A program made the translations under genes and the position numbers. From Pelargonium nanum (lineage: Eukaryota > Streptophyta > Magnoliopsida > Geraniales > Geraniaceae), in the NCBI GenBank assembly GCA_036897485.1, contig JAYMTF010000632.1, positions 1 through 32,447 of the forward strand: a DNA stretch of 32,447 nt. Direction: 5' to 3'. Below the pieces are notes generated by a model, which saw only the letters and a program-made list of their open reading frames with translations, had not been told where the DNA came from and did not search any database. Positions 8,997 through 19,060 of this stretch are shown piece by piece; the first letter of the stretch is position 1, and every line of letters starts with the position of its first letter.

Positions 8997-11559
8997 CTAA
9001 TCTTTCTTGGTGTAGTATCGTACTGCAAATGCTAAACCCAAGATTACGAGAGGTACCAGAAACTGCAAAATCTTGATCACAAACTCGGAGGTCTTGTCGG
9101 GGTTGTAGTTCGGTTGATTTGGTGGAATGTATGTTCGTTTCAGTGGAACAGTCGATGGATCGATCTCACCAATGTAGTACTCGTCCATCATCTCTCTCGC
9201 GGAGTCACTGTGCCCGATATCTTCAAAATCATTTGTCGCGTCTTTTCCTGAAAGGTTTCAGACAAAATTAGTGACCGGACCTTGTTTTCGTGTAAGATGA
9301 TCGGGAAAAGTATCGAAGCCTTACCGGTTACTGCTAGCAAAACTTCATCACCTCCGGGATGCTCTTCCATGAATGGAGTTACATCGTACACCTGAAATAA
9401 CAGTGACATAATCAGTGTTAAGTGAAGGCTGACAGAACATGACAAAGGCTGAAATAACGTAATCAGTGTCAAGTGAGAGTTGACGCGACACAACACAACA
9501 CGACAAAGGCTGAAATAACGTAATTAGAGTCAAGTGAGACTTGACATGACACAACACAACAAAGGCTGAAATAATGTAATCAGTGTCAAGGCCGATTAAA
9601 AAAAAAAGACCTTATAATAGATTCCAAGTTCCAACATTCGGCTGTTAAAATCTTCTTTTTCAAGTTAAGCAACTACGCCAAGAAAAGGAATGTGTAAGGA
9701 GATTCGAGGATATTATGTATTTTCAGCTCCTTTTCCGACAAGAGAGACTTTTCTAAGAAAAAGTTGTTAAACATCTAGTTATTTAAAACATAGCACCCTC
9801 TTTTGTAGGTCTTGCTACTCTAAGATTTGGATGCGAAAATTATTTAGGTTTTAGACCCATAAAGCTACCATAGAGTGAAAATAGACAAACAATTAATTCA
9901 TTGCATTATATAGTGAATTCTCGGAGAACGTGAAATGCCAAGAAAGTAAACAATATGGTCATTTCCCGTCTTCACAATCACTAACACCTCTACTTCTATC
10001 AAGACTTGAATTACTCAAAGTCTCGTTCATAGTTTCATAGTTAATATTCCTAACTTACTTTCCGTTTATACTACACGAAAAGTAGGCATTGTCTGTCATG
10101 CCACCATTTCCTGTCTCCACAATCAATGTCACCTCTGCTTATGTCAAGACTTGAATTACTCAAAGTCTCTTTCGTAGTTTCATACTTAATATTCCTAACT
10201 TACTTTCCGTTTACAACGAGAAAGATATGCCGATTTGCATTTCATAATACATATTGCATCAAACACTAGATGCTTATGCAATTCCCATGCAAGCACCGGC
10301 GTACTTGTCAATCAAATATCTGAGCATCAAGACCAATCACAACTAATGTCATACTCCTAATGTCCCAAAACAAGTATCCTCCTATCTAAATTTGTTAGTC
10401 TGAAAACAGGTCTACTCTTTCCTTTTTGGTAAGTTAGTTACCAATAATACCTCTAAAATAAGCCCTTGGGTTTGTTAGTTATAAGAAATGGAATCAAGGA
10501 CACACGGAAAGAAGTCAAACACTAATTACATAATCTTTCATTCTTGCAAAAAGTCGAACAAGACACTAATTTTGGGACAAGGGAAGTATATATCATCCAA
10601 ATTCAGCCTAACACGATAAACCCTCAAATGAATCCGAACTTCGTCTTGTAAACTGCTTTCCCTTTTATCTTATAGGTAAAGATAACATATGCAATAAAGA
10701 ATTTGATAAGACAAGAAAGGAAAAATTCAATCACAACACCATTCAATCACTAATTTGATCCTAGAGCTGGCATTTAGACCCGAAACCCAAACCCGCATTT
10801 TTGTGGGTTGGGTTGCATATCATAGACTCAATCAATTTTCGGGGCACAGTTTACACCAAAACCCTTTTGTGTCAGGGTCGGTCTTCCTAACCCGAAAACC
10901 AGACACGAAACCCGAATTGACAATCTATATGCACACAAAAATTCATTGAGGCGGGTATGAGTGGTAGATGATGAAGGGTCAACCTCTCATTGGTTAAGCT
11001 CACTATCAGCCCATAATTATTTTGTTCAGATTCTTTTTTCTCTTCATTAAGTAATCAAGAAACATAATCAAATCACTTTGAATACAAAATTCTATTAAAT
11101 AAATCATTAATTTCTGACCCCATATAACAAAACACTTAAGTCAACTCTAAGTCTCTAACAATCAAAGTTCAAAGCAACTCAATAGCTAGCAAAAGAGAAA
11201 GTGGGTAAGCTGAATTTCCAGCAAATTGAACATTTTCTCAGAATCCAAACAGAGGGTTAGTAAATCAGTCAAAACACTATTGAGTCAATAAAACAAAACA
11301 CTTCAGTCAACTCTAACAATCAAAGCTCAAAGCAACTCAATAGCTAGTAAAAGAGAAAGTGGGTAAGCTGAATTTCCAGCAAATTGAACACTTTCTCAGC
11401 ATCCAAACAGAGGGTTCGTAAATCAACCAATCATGAAAATCAGTAAAGCATCAAATCTGAGAAAGATCTGACCTTTCCAGATATAATCAGCCAACAATCC
11501 TTGGTCTTGTTGTGAAGTGACACCTCTTCAAATGTGTGCACTTTTGAATCTGATGCCAT
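8997..11559 (-). CDS. Cytochrome b5, tandem copy B
   Basis: Same role as copy A: tail-anchored ER electron carrier for desaturases, hydroxylases and P450s. Minus-strand exons are 11559-11473, 9391-9325 and 9247-8997, giving 134 aa. Haem ligands are His40 (EEHPGG) and His64 (DIGHSD). The membrane span is VIKILQFLVPLVILGLAFAV and the tail RYYTKKD keeps the R-x-Y motif. Residue changes are conservative, and no frame break is seen. Its intron 1 is much larger than in A (2081 bp) because of local duplications (11128-11420, 9950-10216), a dispersed element (10762-10926) and a tandem array at the acceptor (9392-9590). The region upstream of its TATA box resembles that of copy C but not copy A. Confidence 0.95.
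9392..9590. repeat. Tandem array of copied splice-acceptor segments
   Basis: Units of about 56-61 bp begin with ctgaaataac(g/a)taatc at 9392, 9449, 9510 and 9566 and include gtcaagtgagacttgac and acacaacacaac. The first unit contains the real intron-1 acceptor of cytochrome b5 copy B (minus strand ...TTATTTCAG before exon 2). Each further unit reproduces TTATTTCAG-like text on the minus strand, upstream of the real site. Confidence 0.8.
9950..10216. repeat. Direct duplication, period 145 bp, in copy B intron 1
   Basis: The block caagacttgaattactcaaa at 10000 recurs at 10145, and homology covers the flanking text on both sides (cacctct before, agtttcata and taacttactttccgttta after). It is a simple local tandem duplication. 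Confidence 0.85.
10762..10926. repeat. Dispersed inverted-repeat element in copy B intron 1
   Basis: Begins TAGAGCTGGCATTTAGACCC and ends aaacccgaattgacaatct. Its inner text is rich in acccgaaaccc and gtgggttgggttg, which is the clearest statement of the family's inverted ends in this window. It is non-coding. Confidence 0.65.
11128..11420. repeat. Direct duplication, period about 158-166 bp, in copy B intron 1
   Basis: The block that begins caaaacactt (11128 and 11294), continues aatagctag (11181 and 11339) and ends in agcaaattgaaca and ccaaacagagggtt is present twice in a row. A single copy of the same block lies at the matching place in intron 1 of copy A (about 6596-6680), and a remnant lies in copy C (about 14035-14065). 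So the block is ancestral to the cluster, and only B has doubled it. Confidence 0.85.
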
Positions 11560-11569
11560 TTCTCACTGC

Positions 11570-11860
11570 TACTAAAAATCACAAAAAGCACAAAAAACAC
11601 AGACCAAATCAAAATTAAAACCCAAAAGATTCAATTTTTAAGCTGAAAATCAAAGAAGAAGCATAGAATCAGTGGATTTTTAGCTTACCCAGAGAAAAAT
11701 TTGATGTTCTGAAGCTGAGCTGTTCTTCTTCGTCTTCTCTGTGTTGTCATCTTATATGTCAAGATTTTGTGAGAGATTCCAAAATTGCCCTCACAGTTTG
11801 TGGAATTTTCAGGACATTTGGTTAGGTGGGGTAGTTGTGCAGGGGCAATTGTGTCATTTC
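11570..11860 (-). promoter_or_regulatory. Promoter, leader and UTR intron of copy B
   Basis: The leader donor GTAAGCTAAAAA begins at 11688 and the intron ends shortly before the ATG at 11559. A TATA-like CATATAAG lies near 11750-11760. Further upstream, about 11780-11860, is a block (aaattgccctcacagtttgt, ggaattttcagga, ggggcaattgtgtcattt) that recurs in front of copy C at about 14445-14525. Confidence 0.6.
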
Positions 11861-12226
11861 ACTTCTTTGAAAATGGACTAATGACCTGTATGGTTGCCCA
11901 AGAAATGACATTGATGTTTTTGAATTATTTGTTCAATCTTGAAAGTTCCAAATCTTATATAACATTATTCTAAAAAAGACAATCAAATATGAATTCGAGG
12001 GTATCTAATATGTTCGACCACAACGGTGCAAAAGTTTGATTCTTGTTTCGATCACGTTGTCACAATTGATTGTGACAAAAAATTCCGATCACGTTGAAAA
12101 TTTGGGCCGTCTTATTTTGCAACTTGTTATCAATCAAATCTTATCTCACTAACTACCAAGGTATATTAGAACTGACGAAAAGTAATTCAATAAAAAAACG
12201 TTCATAGTCATACATGTGGTACAAGT

Positions 12227-14207
12227 CTAATCATCTTTCTTGATGTATTGTGGTACTGCAAATGCTAAACCTATGATCATGAGAGGCACCAAAAACCCTA
12301 AAATCTTGATCACAAACTTGGTTGTCTTGTCATGATTGTGGTGAGTTTGATTTGCGGGAACGTATGTTGGTTTCAGTGGAACAGTCGATGAATCGATCTC
12401 TCCAATATAGTACTTGTCCATCGTCTCTTTCGCAAAATCACTGTGTCCGATGTCTTCATAATCTTTTGTCGCATCAATGCCTGCAACGTTTCAGACAGAG
12501 TTAGTCATCGCGTATAAAGCAGAGCTGATAATTTGAGTTGGAAAATGTTCTATTTTGACCCCAAACTATGCTATTTTTTATTTAAATTTTTCTATAGGTA
12601 GACGAGGTATTTGGGACTGGTTTGCCAATGTAAAATACATATCAGATCGAGCAACCTACACATTTTCAATGTAAAACCTCTAACCCGTTGTGACATGAGC
12701 CAGCATTTCTTACAGATTGTGTTCGGGTTAGATGTTTTCAATCTAACTCGAAACTTGAATTGTCACATCAGAGTTATATCTTCCTACACTCATGAACTGT
12801 CCAAAAGTATAAATTTCAGCCCATAGACCTATTGGCCGACAAAAAGTGCAATTTCTCCCAAAAATCGATAAGTACGATTATGAACCCATGAAATTACATT
12901 TCTGTCTTCCATGTAGTGCATCTTAATTGGCTTGCTCAGGAGGTGCAGAAAAAATTAGCCCCCAATAATTGTGATAAAGGAGTAATCGAGATAGATAGCG
13001 TGGACTTACCGGTTGCTCCTAACATAACCGCATCGCCTCCGGGATGATCTTCCACAAATAAACTTACATCGTACACCTGAAAAAATGGGACATAATGAAT
13101 GTTAATCAAGGCTATCCCTAAAGTCATGGGTTTGAGTCAAGTCTCTACTTAGCCCGACAAACAGTTAAGTCGCGTATTTTGAGTAAATAAAAGTGTTTCC
13201 CGAGAAGTTAGTTGTTCGAGAAAAAAATATTACACTAACACCGATATGGAAATGTACTTCATTTTAGATCGTTACGAGTGCAGGAGAAGAGCTATCAAAA
13301 TGACCTTATAAATGATTCCAACATTCGTTAAACAAGGTGGATCTTAGAAACGAATCTTGATTCTCATTCCTAAACAAATATTTGAATCCAAATACCGTCT
13401 TTTGTAAGTTGAAAGAATGTATCGTTATCGATTGGATAACAATACAGTCAAAAGTAGCGATACTCTATTATTTACACTACGAAACTTCCCGCTAATGGTA
13501 TTACGCTAATAACATACTACACAAAAGTAACACAATGTTTTTCATGCCCGTTATTACACCTGGCGATGCGGGATGCAGACTGAAACAGTTGAACACGAAC
13601 TTGACACGCTTGTGAACACAACACAAGCACGACACGTTGAGTAATTGTGCTATACGGTTGAACACTAACACGAGACACACACTTATGAACACAAAACACG
13701 AACATGATCCAACACGTTTGACATGTCGCTATCCAACACATTTGGTGCGTCATTAGGATTAATTTACAAATACACCCTTAAGTGACACTACTAATTAATC
13801 GCCCTTGTTGGTTTTGGAGGCCCAACGCGAACACGACTCAATTAATTTTGTGTCGTGTTACAATACGAATTGCCAACTTTAGTTGCAGAATCTCCAGAAA
13901 AAATGTACGAATTTGTCTGACCCGACCCAAAAATTGATGAGTCTATTTTATGTAATCCGAACCGTAAAGTTCTGCTACTCATCAACTCTAACAGTAAGTC
14001 AATCAAATCAATCAACAAATTTCCAAGAAAATAAACATTTTCTCAGCATCCAAACAAAAGGTATAGTCAATAAATGAATCAACTAACTCAACAAAACATG
14101 AAATCTAAGAAAGATCTGACCTTCCCAGATATAATCAGCCAACAATCTCTGGTCTTGTTGTGAATTGCCACCTCTTCAAATCTGTAAACTTTTGGATCTG
14201 ATACCAT
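12227..14207 (-). CDS. Cytochrome b5, tandem copy C, divergent tail
   Basis: Minus-strand exons are 14207-14121, 13076-13010 and 12480-12227, giving 135 aa with an intact frame. Haem ligands His40 (EDHPGG) and His64 (DIGHSD) are kept, so the redox domain should fold. It is the most changed copy. Val replaces Ala at residue 2, the TGKDAT motif after exon 2 has become TGIDAT, the linker is NQTHHNHDKT, and the end of the membrane span reads AFAVPQYIKKDD instead of AFAVRYYTKKD. The Arg-x-Tyr targeting motif is thereby lost and a proline is placed at the membrane edge. Its intron 1 (13077-14120) contains an unrelated repeat (13545-13870). The gene may be specialised, mis-targeted or on its way to decay; all splice sites and the frame are intact, so I call it a gene. 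Confidence 0.92.
12521..12773. repeat. Dispersed inverted-repeat element in copy C intron 2
   Basis: Begins agagctgataatttgagttg and ends ctcgaaacttgaattgtcac. It contains the family core acacattttcaatgtaaaac followed by ctaacccg and ttcgggttagatg. It lies between exons 2 and 3 of copy C. Confidence 0.55.
13545..13870. repeat. Repeat rich in acacgaacacgacac in copy C intron 1
   Basis: A 325-bp stretch made of variations on gaacacgaacttgacacgc, acacgacacgttga and gtgtcgtgtta. A related piece is found at about 24510-24850 in an MSP1 intron. It has no coding frame. It resembles a non-autonomous repeat class common in plants, but I cannot name the family. Confidence 0.5.
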
Positions 14208-15176
14208 TTTCACTAAAAATCACACAAAAAAAAAAAACACAAACCCATCAAAATTAAAACCCAAAAGATTGAAACTTTATGCAGAAAAAAAGAGAATTTG
14301 AAGAAAAAACAGAGCTTTTTTTAGCTTACAGAGAGAGATTGTTGGAGTGAAGCTGAGCTCTTCTTTTTTCTCTGTGTTTTCTTGCAACCATAGTCAAAGC
14401 CCAAATAATTTTATATTTCAAGATGTTTGTTGATTTCCCAAAATTGACCTCACAACTTGTGGAATTTTGCAGGAGATTGTGATAGGTGGAGGGTAGGTGA
14501 GTAGGGGCAATTATGACATTTTTGCTACCATTCATGTTTAACATATGGTATGCTGTTTTAATTAATTAATTAATTATGGGAATCTTTGAATATATATTTA
14601 GTAATTTTATTTTTGGTTAAATCTTTTACCCACTTCTAGATTGAAAATAATTCATTAGTAATGGTAAAGTATTGTTTCCAATTTAAAGGTGAGTGAAAAC
14701 AAATAATTCAACTAATTTGATTAAAGTTTTGTATTTATTGTTTTGAACAAGTGGATATTAAATAGGTCAATGATGTTGCTACAAAGATAAAACAATAAAA
14801 GCACTAATAATGAAAATGTTAAATGTATTTCAATTAAATAATAAATAAAATAATTAAATTTGTCATATTTCTTTGTTTCATAAATTTTGCATCATAATAT
14901 GAAACTTACAGGTATCAAAATTTATTTATTTATTTATTTTATTATCACAACTTGTGTTTTCTACTTCTCAAGACATGTCAAAAGTCTAACTCTTACCACT
15001 TGAGCTTTTGAGAAAGCCCTACAACATCTCCTCTATAGTACAGTTTAGTACGCGAGACTCCCGCCAGCATAAAAATGGCGGTCCATTGCGTAAGATTTTT
15101 GTAAGCTAATTAAAATGACGGTTCAATTCACGAAATCCATCAGCTAAAAGTGACGATCCAACTCACGAGACTAGTA
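14208..15176. other. Intergenic region between copy C and the YSL gene
   Basis: Holds the leader of copy C (UTR-intron donor GTAAGCTAAAAA beginning at 14329), its upstream block shared with copy B (about 14445-14525), AT-rich filler, a SINE-like piece at 14918-15006, and the 3' UTR of the YSL gene. In that UTR (about 15040-15172) a motif like atgacggttcaattcacga occurs three times in degenerate form. No further gene is seen. Confidence 0.5.
14918..15006 (-). repeat. SINE-like tRNA-derived piece with ATAA tail
   Basis: On the minus strand it reads gctcaagtggtaagagttag, which is an A-box-like tRNA start. A short body of about 50 bases follows, then the tail aataaataaataaataaat. A tRNA-like head and simple A-rich tail in this order are the hallmark of plant SINEs. 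The B box is poor, so it may be truncated inside. Confidence 0.5.
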
Positions 15177-18100
15177 TCAACCTGTAAGGGTTGGCAAGAA
15201 ACTCATGCATATAGGAGGATTGACCTTCAACAATGCGAGTATCGAAGAAGGAAGTATCCACAACCCATCTCCACAAATCAATCCGGATGCAACTGCGGGA
15301 ACCATCAAACCCGCTTTTCGGCTATTCACCTTATGCCAAACAAACACAACCAAACTCCCAAAACACATATCAATTGCAAAGTAAGCTCCAACCAAGAAAG
15401 GCACACCCATTGCCATAGGAAGTGGAACCCAACGGGCGACGTTCGCGGGGGAAAGATCCCTCACCAAGTTGGCAACGATGGCAAAACCGAAAAACCCGTA
15501 ACACAATTGCAGGCAGTGCTGGGGAAGGGCGGAGAAGCCCTGGACCCCAAGAATGGCCATGTTTCGGTAGATTATGGCATACGGCGCTTTGTACTCACCA
15601 TTAGGGTTTCCCACGTCAAATGCCTTGTAAAAGAGGAAAAACACGAGAGGTGCGACCACACAACCTATAGCCGTCCCGATGGCTTGGCTCAGAAGCATTG
15701 ATCGCGGGGAAGTGAGAGTCAAATGTCCCGTCTTGAAGTCCTGCATTAGGTCAGATGAAATGGAGACTATTGACTTGATCAGGCCGCATCCCACGAGTCC
15801 CGCCACTACGCCATTGCCATTTCCCGACAATGCTGCAAGCACGAAGAGAGCTACTTTACCGTAATTATACGCCATGTTCATGTCCGTTAGGCCAGCACCA
15901 TAGGCGTTGCAGAAGCTCAGAGAGGGCGCGAGGATGTAGGCAACGACTACATAGTACCACTTGAGTTGGGGAAACATGCTCGGGATGACAATGATGGAGA
16001 TGATCGAGAAAAGGGTGTACCCTACATACGCAGCCCAAATGGGAATGCCTTCTCTGATGAACAACTCGTTTCGTTGATCATCATCAGGATCATCCTTGTT
16101 TCGATTATCTGAAGAAACAAAAATGAAACATGATGTTGACAATTTGAACCAATAACTCCGTGATTTTCTCTATGCAATGAACACAAATTGTAGCAGCAAA
16201 TACAGTACGAGCTTACTGATTTTGAGATTCTTGTCCTTGACCCGGGCTTGAATGTTTCTTGCAGTACAAAACAAAATCTTTACAAAATTGTAGAGACCGT
16301 CTCCTAAAATGAGAGCAATGGATATAAAAACCTGCACATAACGTATCATTACAATTATCATATTCGGTTTTGGAAATGATGATACACAATTCCGATACAA
16401 GAAAGTTAAGAATCCAATGTTAATTTCATTTCGAGCTAAATCTTTCAATTTTTACACCTGAACGGTTCAAAAATATAAGTTTTAACTCCATGACTTATTA
16501 CAAAAAAGCATCTTTATTGGGAATTTTTCCGTAAAAACAGTTTATAGCTAATTTTTCAAGGGCTAATGTTAAATATTTGAACAGTACAAGAAGTGCGGAA
16601 AAATTAAAACAATTCATTTTACGAACCTTGTAACCGTTTAGACTCTTCATGCTGCTTTCTGATAGCGTTTCAGGGAACCACTCGCCTTTAAGCCCTTTTA
16701 TCAACGGCCACATCACTCCCCAAGATAGCACGGCACCAAGAAGCAACGACAAGTTCACGAGATGAGAGCATATCATTCCTGCCCCAATGTAAGTCATGCT
16801 AAAGTCGAAGTAGAACCTGAAAAGATCAATCGCTTATAAAAAAAAAACGATCAAAACGGTCCCTGAACTATTAGATATTGAACCCATCCGTTCATTGAAC
16901 TATTATATTTAGTAAGATTTTAATAATTTGGGAACCATTTTTAATATTTTATAGTATGTTCGATATAAAAACAAAGGTAAGGGCTCGAGGGGCACGCACG
17001 AGTTTCTCCAAGCTGTTAAGCCAAACGTAGGGAACTGAGCGAATCCACATTGATCTCCACCCGAATAAAACCACTGAAAGAAGGCCCAAAAGAAACTAAA
17101 CGAGAAGAACTTCGCGAACCCGTGAACTTGCTTCCTGCAAGAACCAAACTTAAGATAGTTTAAGTTACGTTGAAACTCGGGTTAGCAAGAAATTTGAGTT
17201 CAAGAATGCGTACTTGGCCATACTGTCTCCTTTGGGCGTGTGAAACCCGTTAATGAGGACTGCACTTGCTGTTCCACTTGGATACGATAGTTTGTAGTCT
17301 ATGATCATTATCTGCGTAACAAAAACAACACGCTATGTTCATGAACAACAAGAACATTTCAAAACTCAACAAAACACCGATATAAATGAGATTCTTGTGA
17401 CCAAAAAGAGCGCCATTTTTAGAGGAAGTGAATGCAAGAACACGACCATTTATATACCAAATAACCAATTCAAAACCAGAAATAAAAAACAGCATTGTCA
17501 CATGTCCACATCAATAATCTGAGAGGAAGTAAGCATAACACGCAACACTCATGATCAAGATCATTATATTTCAAGATTCGCTATAAAATAAAATCCCATC
17601 GGAAATAAGATCATTGTGACCATCTCTAAAGAAATATAAAGAACCAATTCAACCCGAAAAACTTGAATTTCTTCATAATCACAACACAAACCCATCAATA
17701 ATTTGCCTGAAGGTCACCGTAATTAACTTTCCGATCAATCTAAATAGAAGAAACTAAGAGGAAGAAAATGGGGCGGATCGGATTCAAGTCGGATTGAATT
17801 CCAAATGCCGTGGGTTCTAATCCAAATTGTCAACTCTAATCTATTTAGAAGAAACTGAAAGAACATGAAAAGCAACAACAAAACAACAACAAAAAGTACC
17901 TTTCTGAGAGGAACTAAAGCCAAAAGTCCAACAAAGCTACTAACAAAGAGAAAAGCCATCATCCACCCAATCCCAGGTTCCTTGGTGCTCCCAGGAGTGT
18001 TCCCCTCAGTGTCCACCCCAGCTTGCTCATAAGTTTTCCTGCTCAAACCCAACAAATATGACCCAAAACCACCTGCAAATCCCACAACAAATCAACACAT

Positions 18101-18502
18101 AAACCCACAAAAAAACACAGCAAGAATCAAAGCCACAAGCCCTATCAGACCTCCGACAGAAATGGTGTAGCAAGAAACTGCACAAGTCTGAATTAAGGTG
18201 TTCTCTTGTCGGCTAAACGGAGCAGAGACAATCCCGGCTTTGTGGAGCAGCTTGGTCCATGTCCTCACAAACACGAAAGCCAATAGAGCTGCAGAGACAT
18301 TGAGGTTGGGGACAAGGCCTGTGGTGAGGTTGAGCTTCATTACAATGACACTATAGATTATGCCAATGGCTACACTTGCAATGAGTCCTCGGATTGTGAT
18401 CTGTTTAGTCCATGGAGCTATGGTCCTCTTCCCTCCTCCCTCGGTCTCGTCCCTAGCCATAACCTCCTCCATGTCTCTATGAATCTCTCTCTCTTCTTCC
18501 AT
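15177..18502 (-). CDS. YSL3: Yellow stripe-like metal-nicotianamine transporter (YSL1/2/3 clade)
   Basis: Plasma-membrane transporter of the OPT family that moves iron and other metals as nicotianamine chelates, in relatives mainly in veins and during leaf-to-seed iron transfer. Minus-strand exons are 18502-18151, 18072-17900, 17311-17214, 17134-17000, 16816-16627, 16331-16217 and 16108-15177. They total 1995 nt, or 664 aa, close to the usual 670. Clear family motifs are [11 protein letters not shown] near the start, [90 protein letters not shown] and [16 protein letters not shown]. About 14 membrane spans are expected. Charged, acidic cytosolic segments lie at the N-terminus and between exons 6 and 7 ([11 protein letters not shown]). 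The chosen start gives MEEERE, as in relatives; an in-frame ATG at 18559 would add 19 residues that do not fit. The sequence is nearest to Arabidopsis YSL3 as I remember it, so the symbol is by similarity only. Confidence 0.94.
17767..17840. repeat. Dispersed-family fragment in YSL intron 2
   Basis: Reads cggatcggattcaagtcgga and ends tccaaattgtcaactctaat, the family's inverted right end. It is short and lacks a clear left end. Confidence 0.4.
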
Positions 18503-18551
18503 TTTAACACATTCTTCAAAACAATCAAAACCCAGAAGCAAAATCAAGATA

Positions 18552-19060
18552 GTGAACACAACAAAAATGAAAAACCCGGAAAATGAACATCAAATTCTCA
18601 TCAACTCTGAATCTATCTCTCTCTCTCTCTCTCTCTCTCTTCTTCTTCTTCTTCTTCTATTTCAATTCTTCTATTTCAATACAATAAACACAACAAAAAT
18701 GAAAAACCCAGAAAATGTGTGTCAAGTTCTCAAACCCCAGAAACAAAATCAATACAGTGATCGAACACAACAAAAATGAAAAACCCAGAAAATGAATGTC
18801 AATTTCTCACCTTATAAAAACCCAAAACTTTGATTCTTTCAAGACAACTAAGCATAAAAAAACAGTTGGAATTTGCTTCAACTCTGAACATCAAAACATG
18901 ACACAAACAGCACCAAAACAATCAAAAACCCAGAACCCAAATCAATACAGTGAACACAACAAAATTAAAAATTAAAATAAAAACACAGAAAATGAAAATC
19001 AAGTTCTCACCTTTACCAATAAAAATCCAAAAACTTTGATTCTTTCAAGACAATGAAAAA
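18552..19060 (-). repeat. Repeated 5' leader of the YSL gene
   Basis: The phrase caacaaaaatgaaaaaccc followed by agaaaatg occurs at about 18557, 18690 and 18769, with a weaker fourth near 18958. A segment ending in aaaactttgattctttcaag is present at 18824 and 19030, period about 206. Each of those two is preceded on the plus strand by ttctcacctt, which on the minus strand is a donor-like AAG/GTGAGAA. The leader therefore contains two copies of a likely UTR exon-intron border. A (CT)n(CTT)n microsatellite lies at about 18614-18658. Confidence 0.65.

Noticed and set aside
9188..9557. Minus-strand frames rich in LSLDTDYV-type text
   Set aside because: They are read-through of the tandem acceptor array and cytochrome b5 exon 2 into intron sequence, not separate genes.
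13325..13402. Possible half copy of the 3102-3248 MITE in copy C intron 1
   Set aside because: Only one end (tgaatccaaataccgtc) and a gattctcattcc phrase match; no second end, so not annotated as an element.
15150..15864. Plus-strand frames of up to 183 codons opposite the last YSL exon
   Set aside because: They are antisense shadows of a long, conserved coding exon.
18503..18559. Alternative upstream start for the YSL protein at 18559
   Set aside because: It would add 19 residues (MFTILILLLGFDCF...) absent from known YSL N-termini; the start at 18502 gives the usual acidic MEEE beginning.
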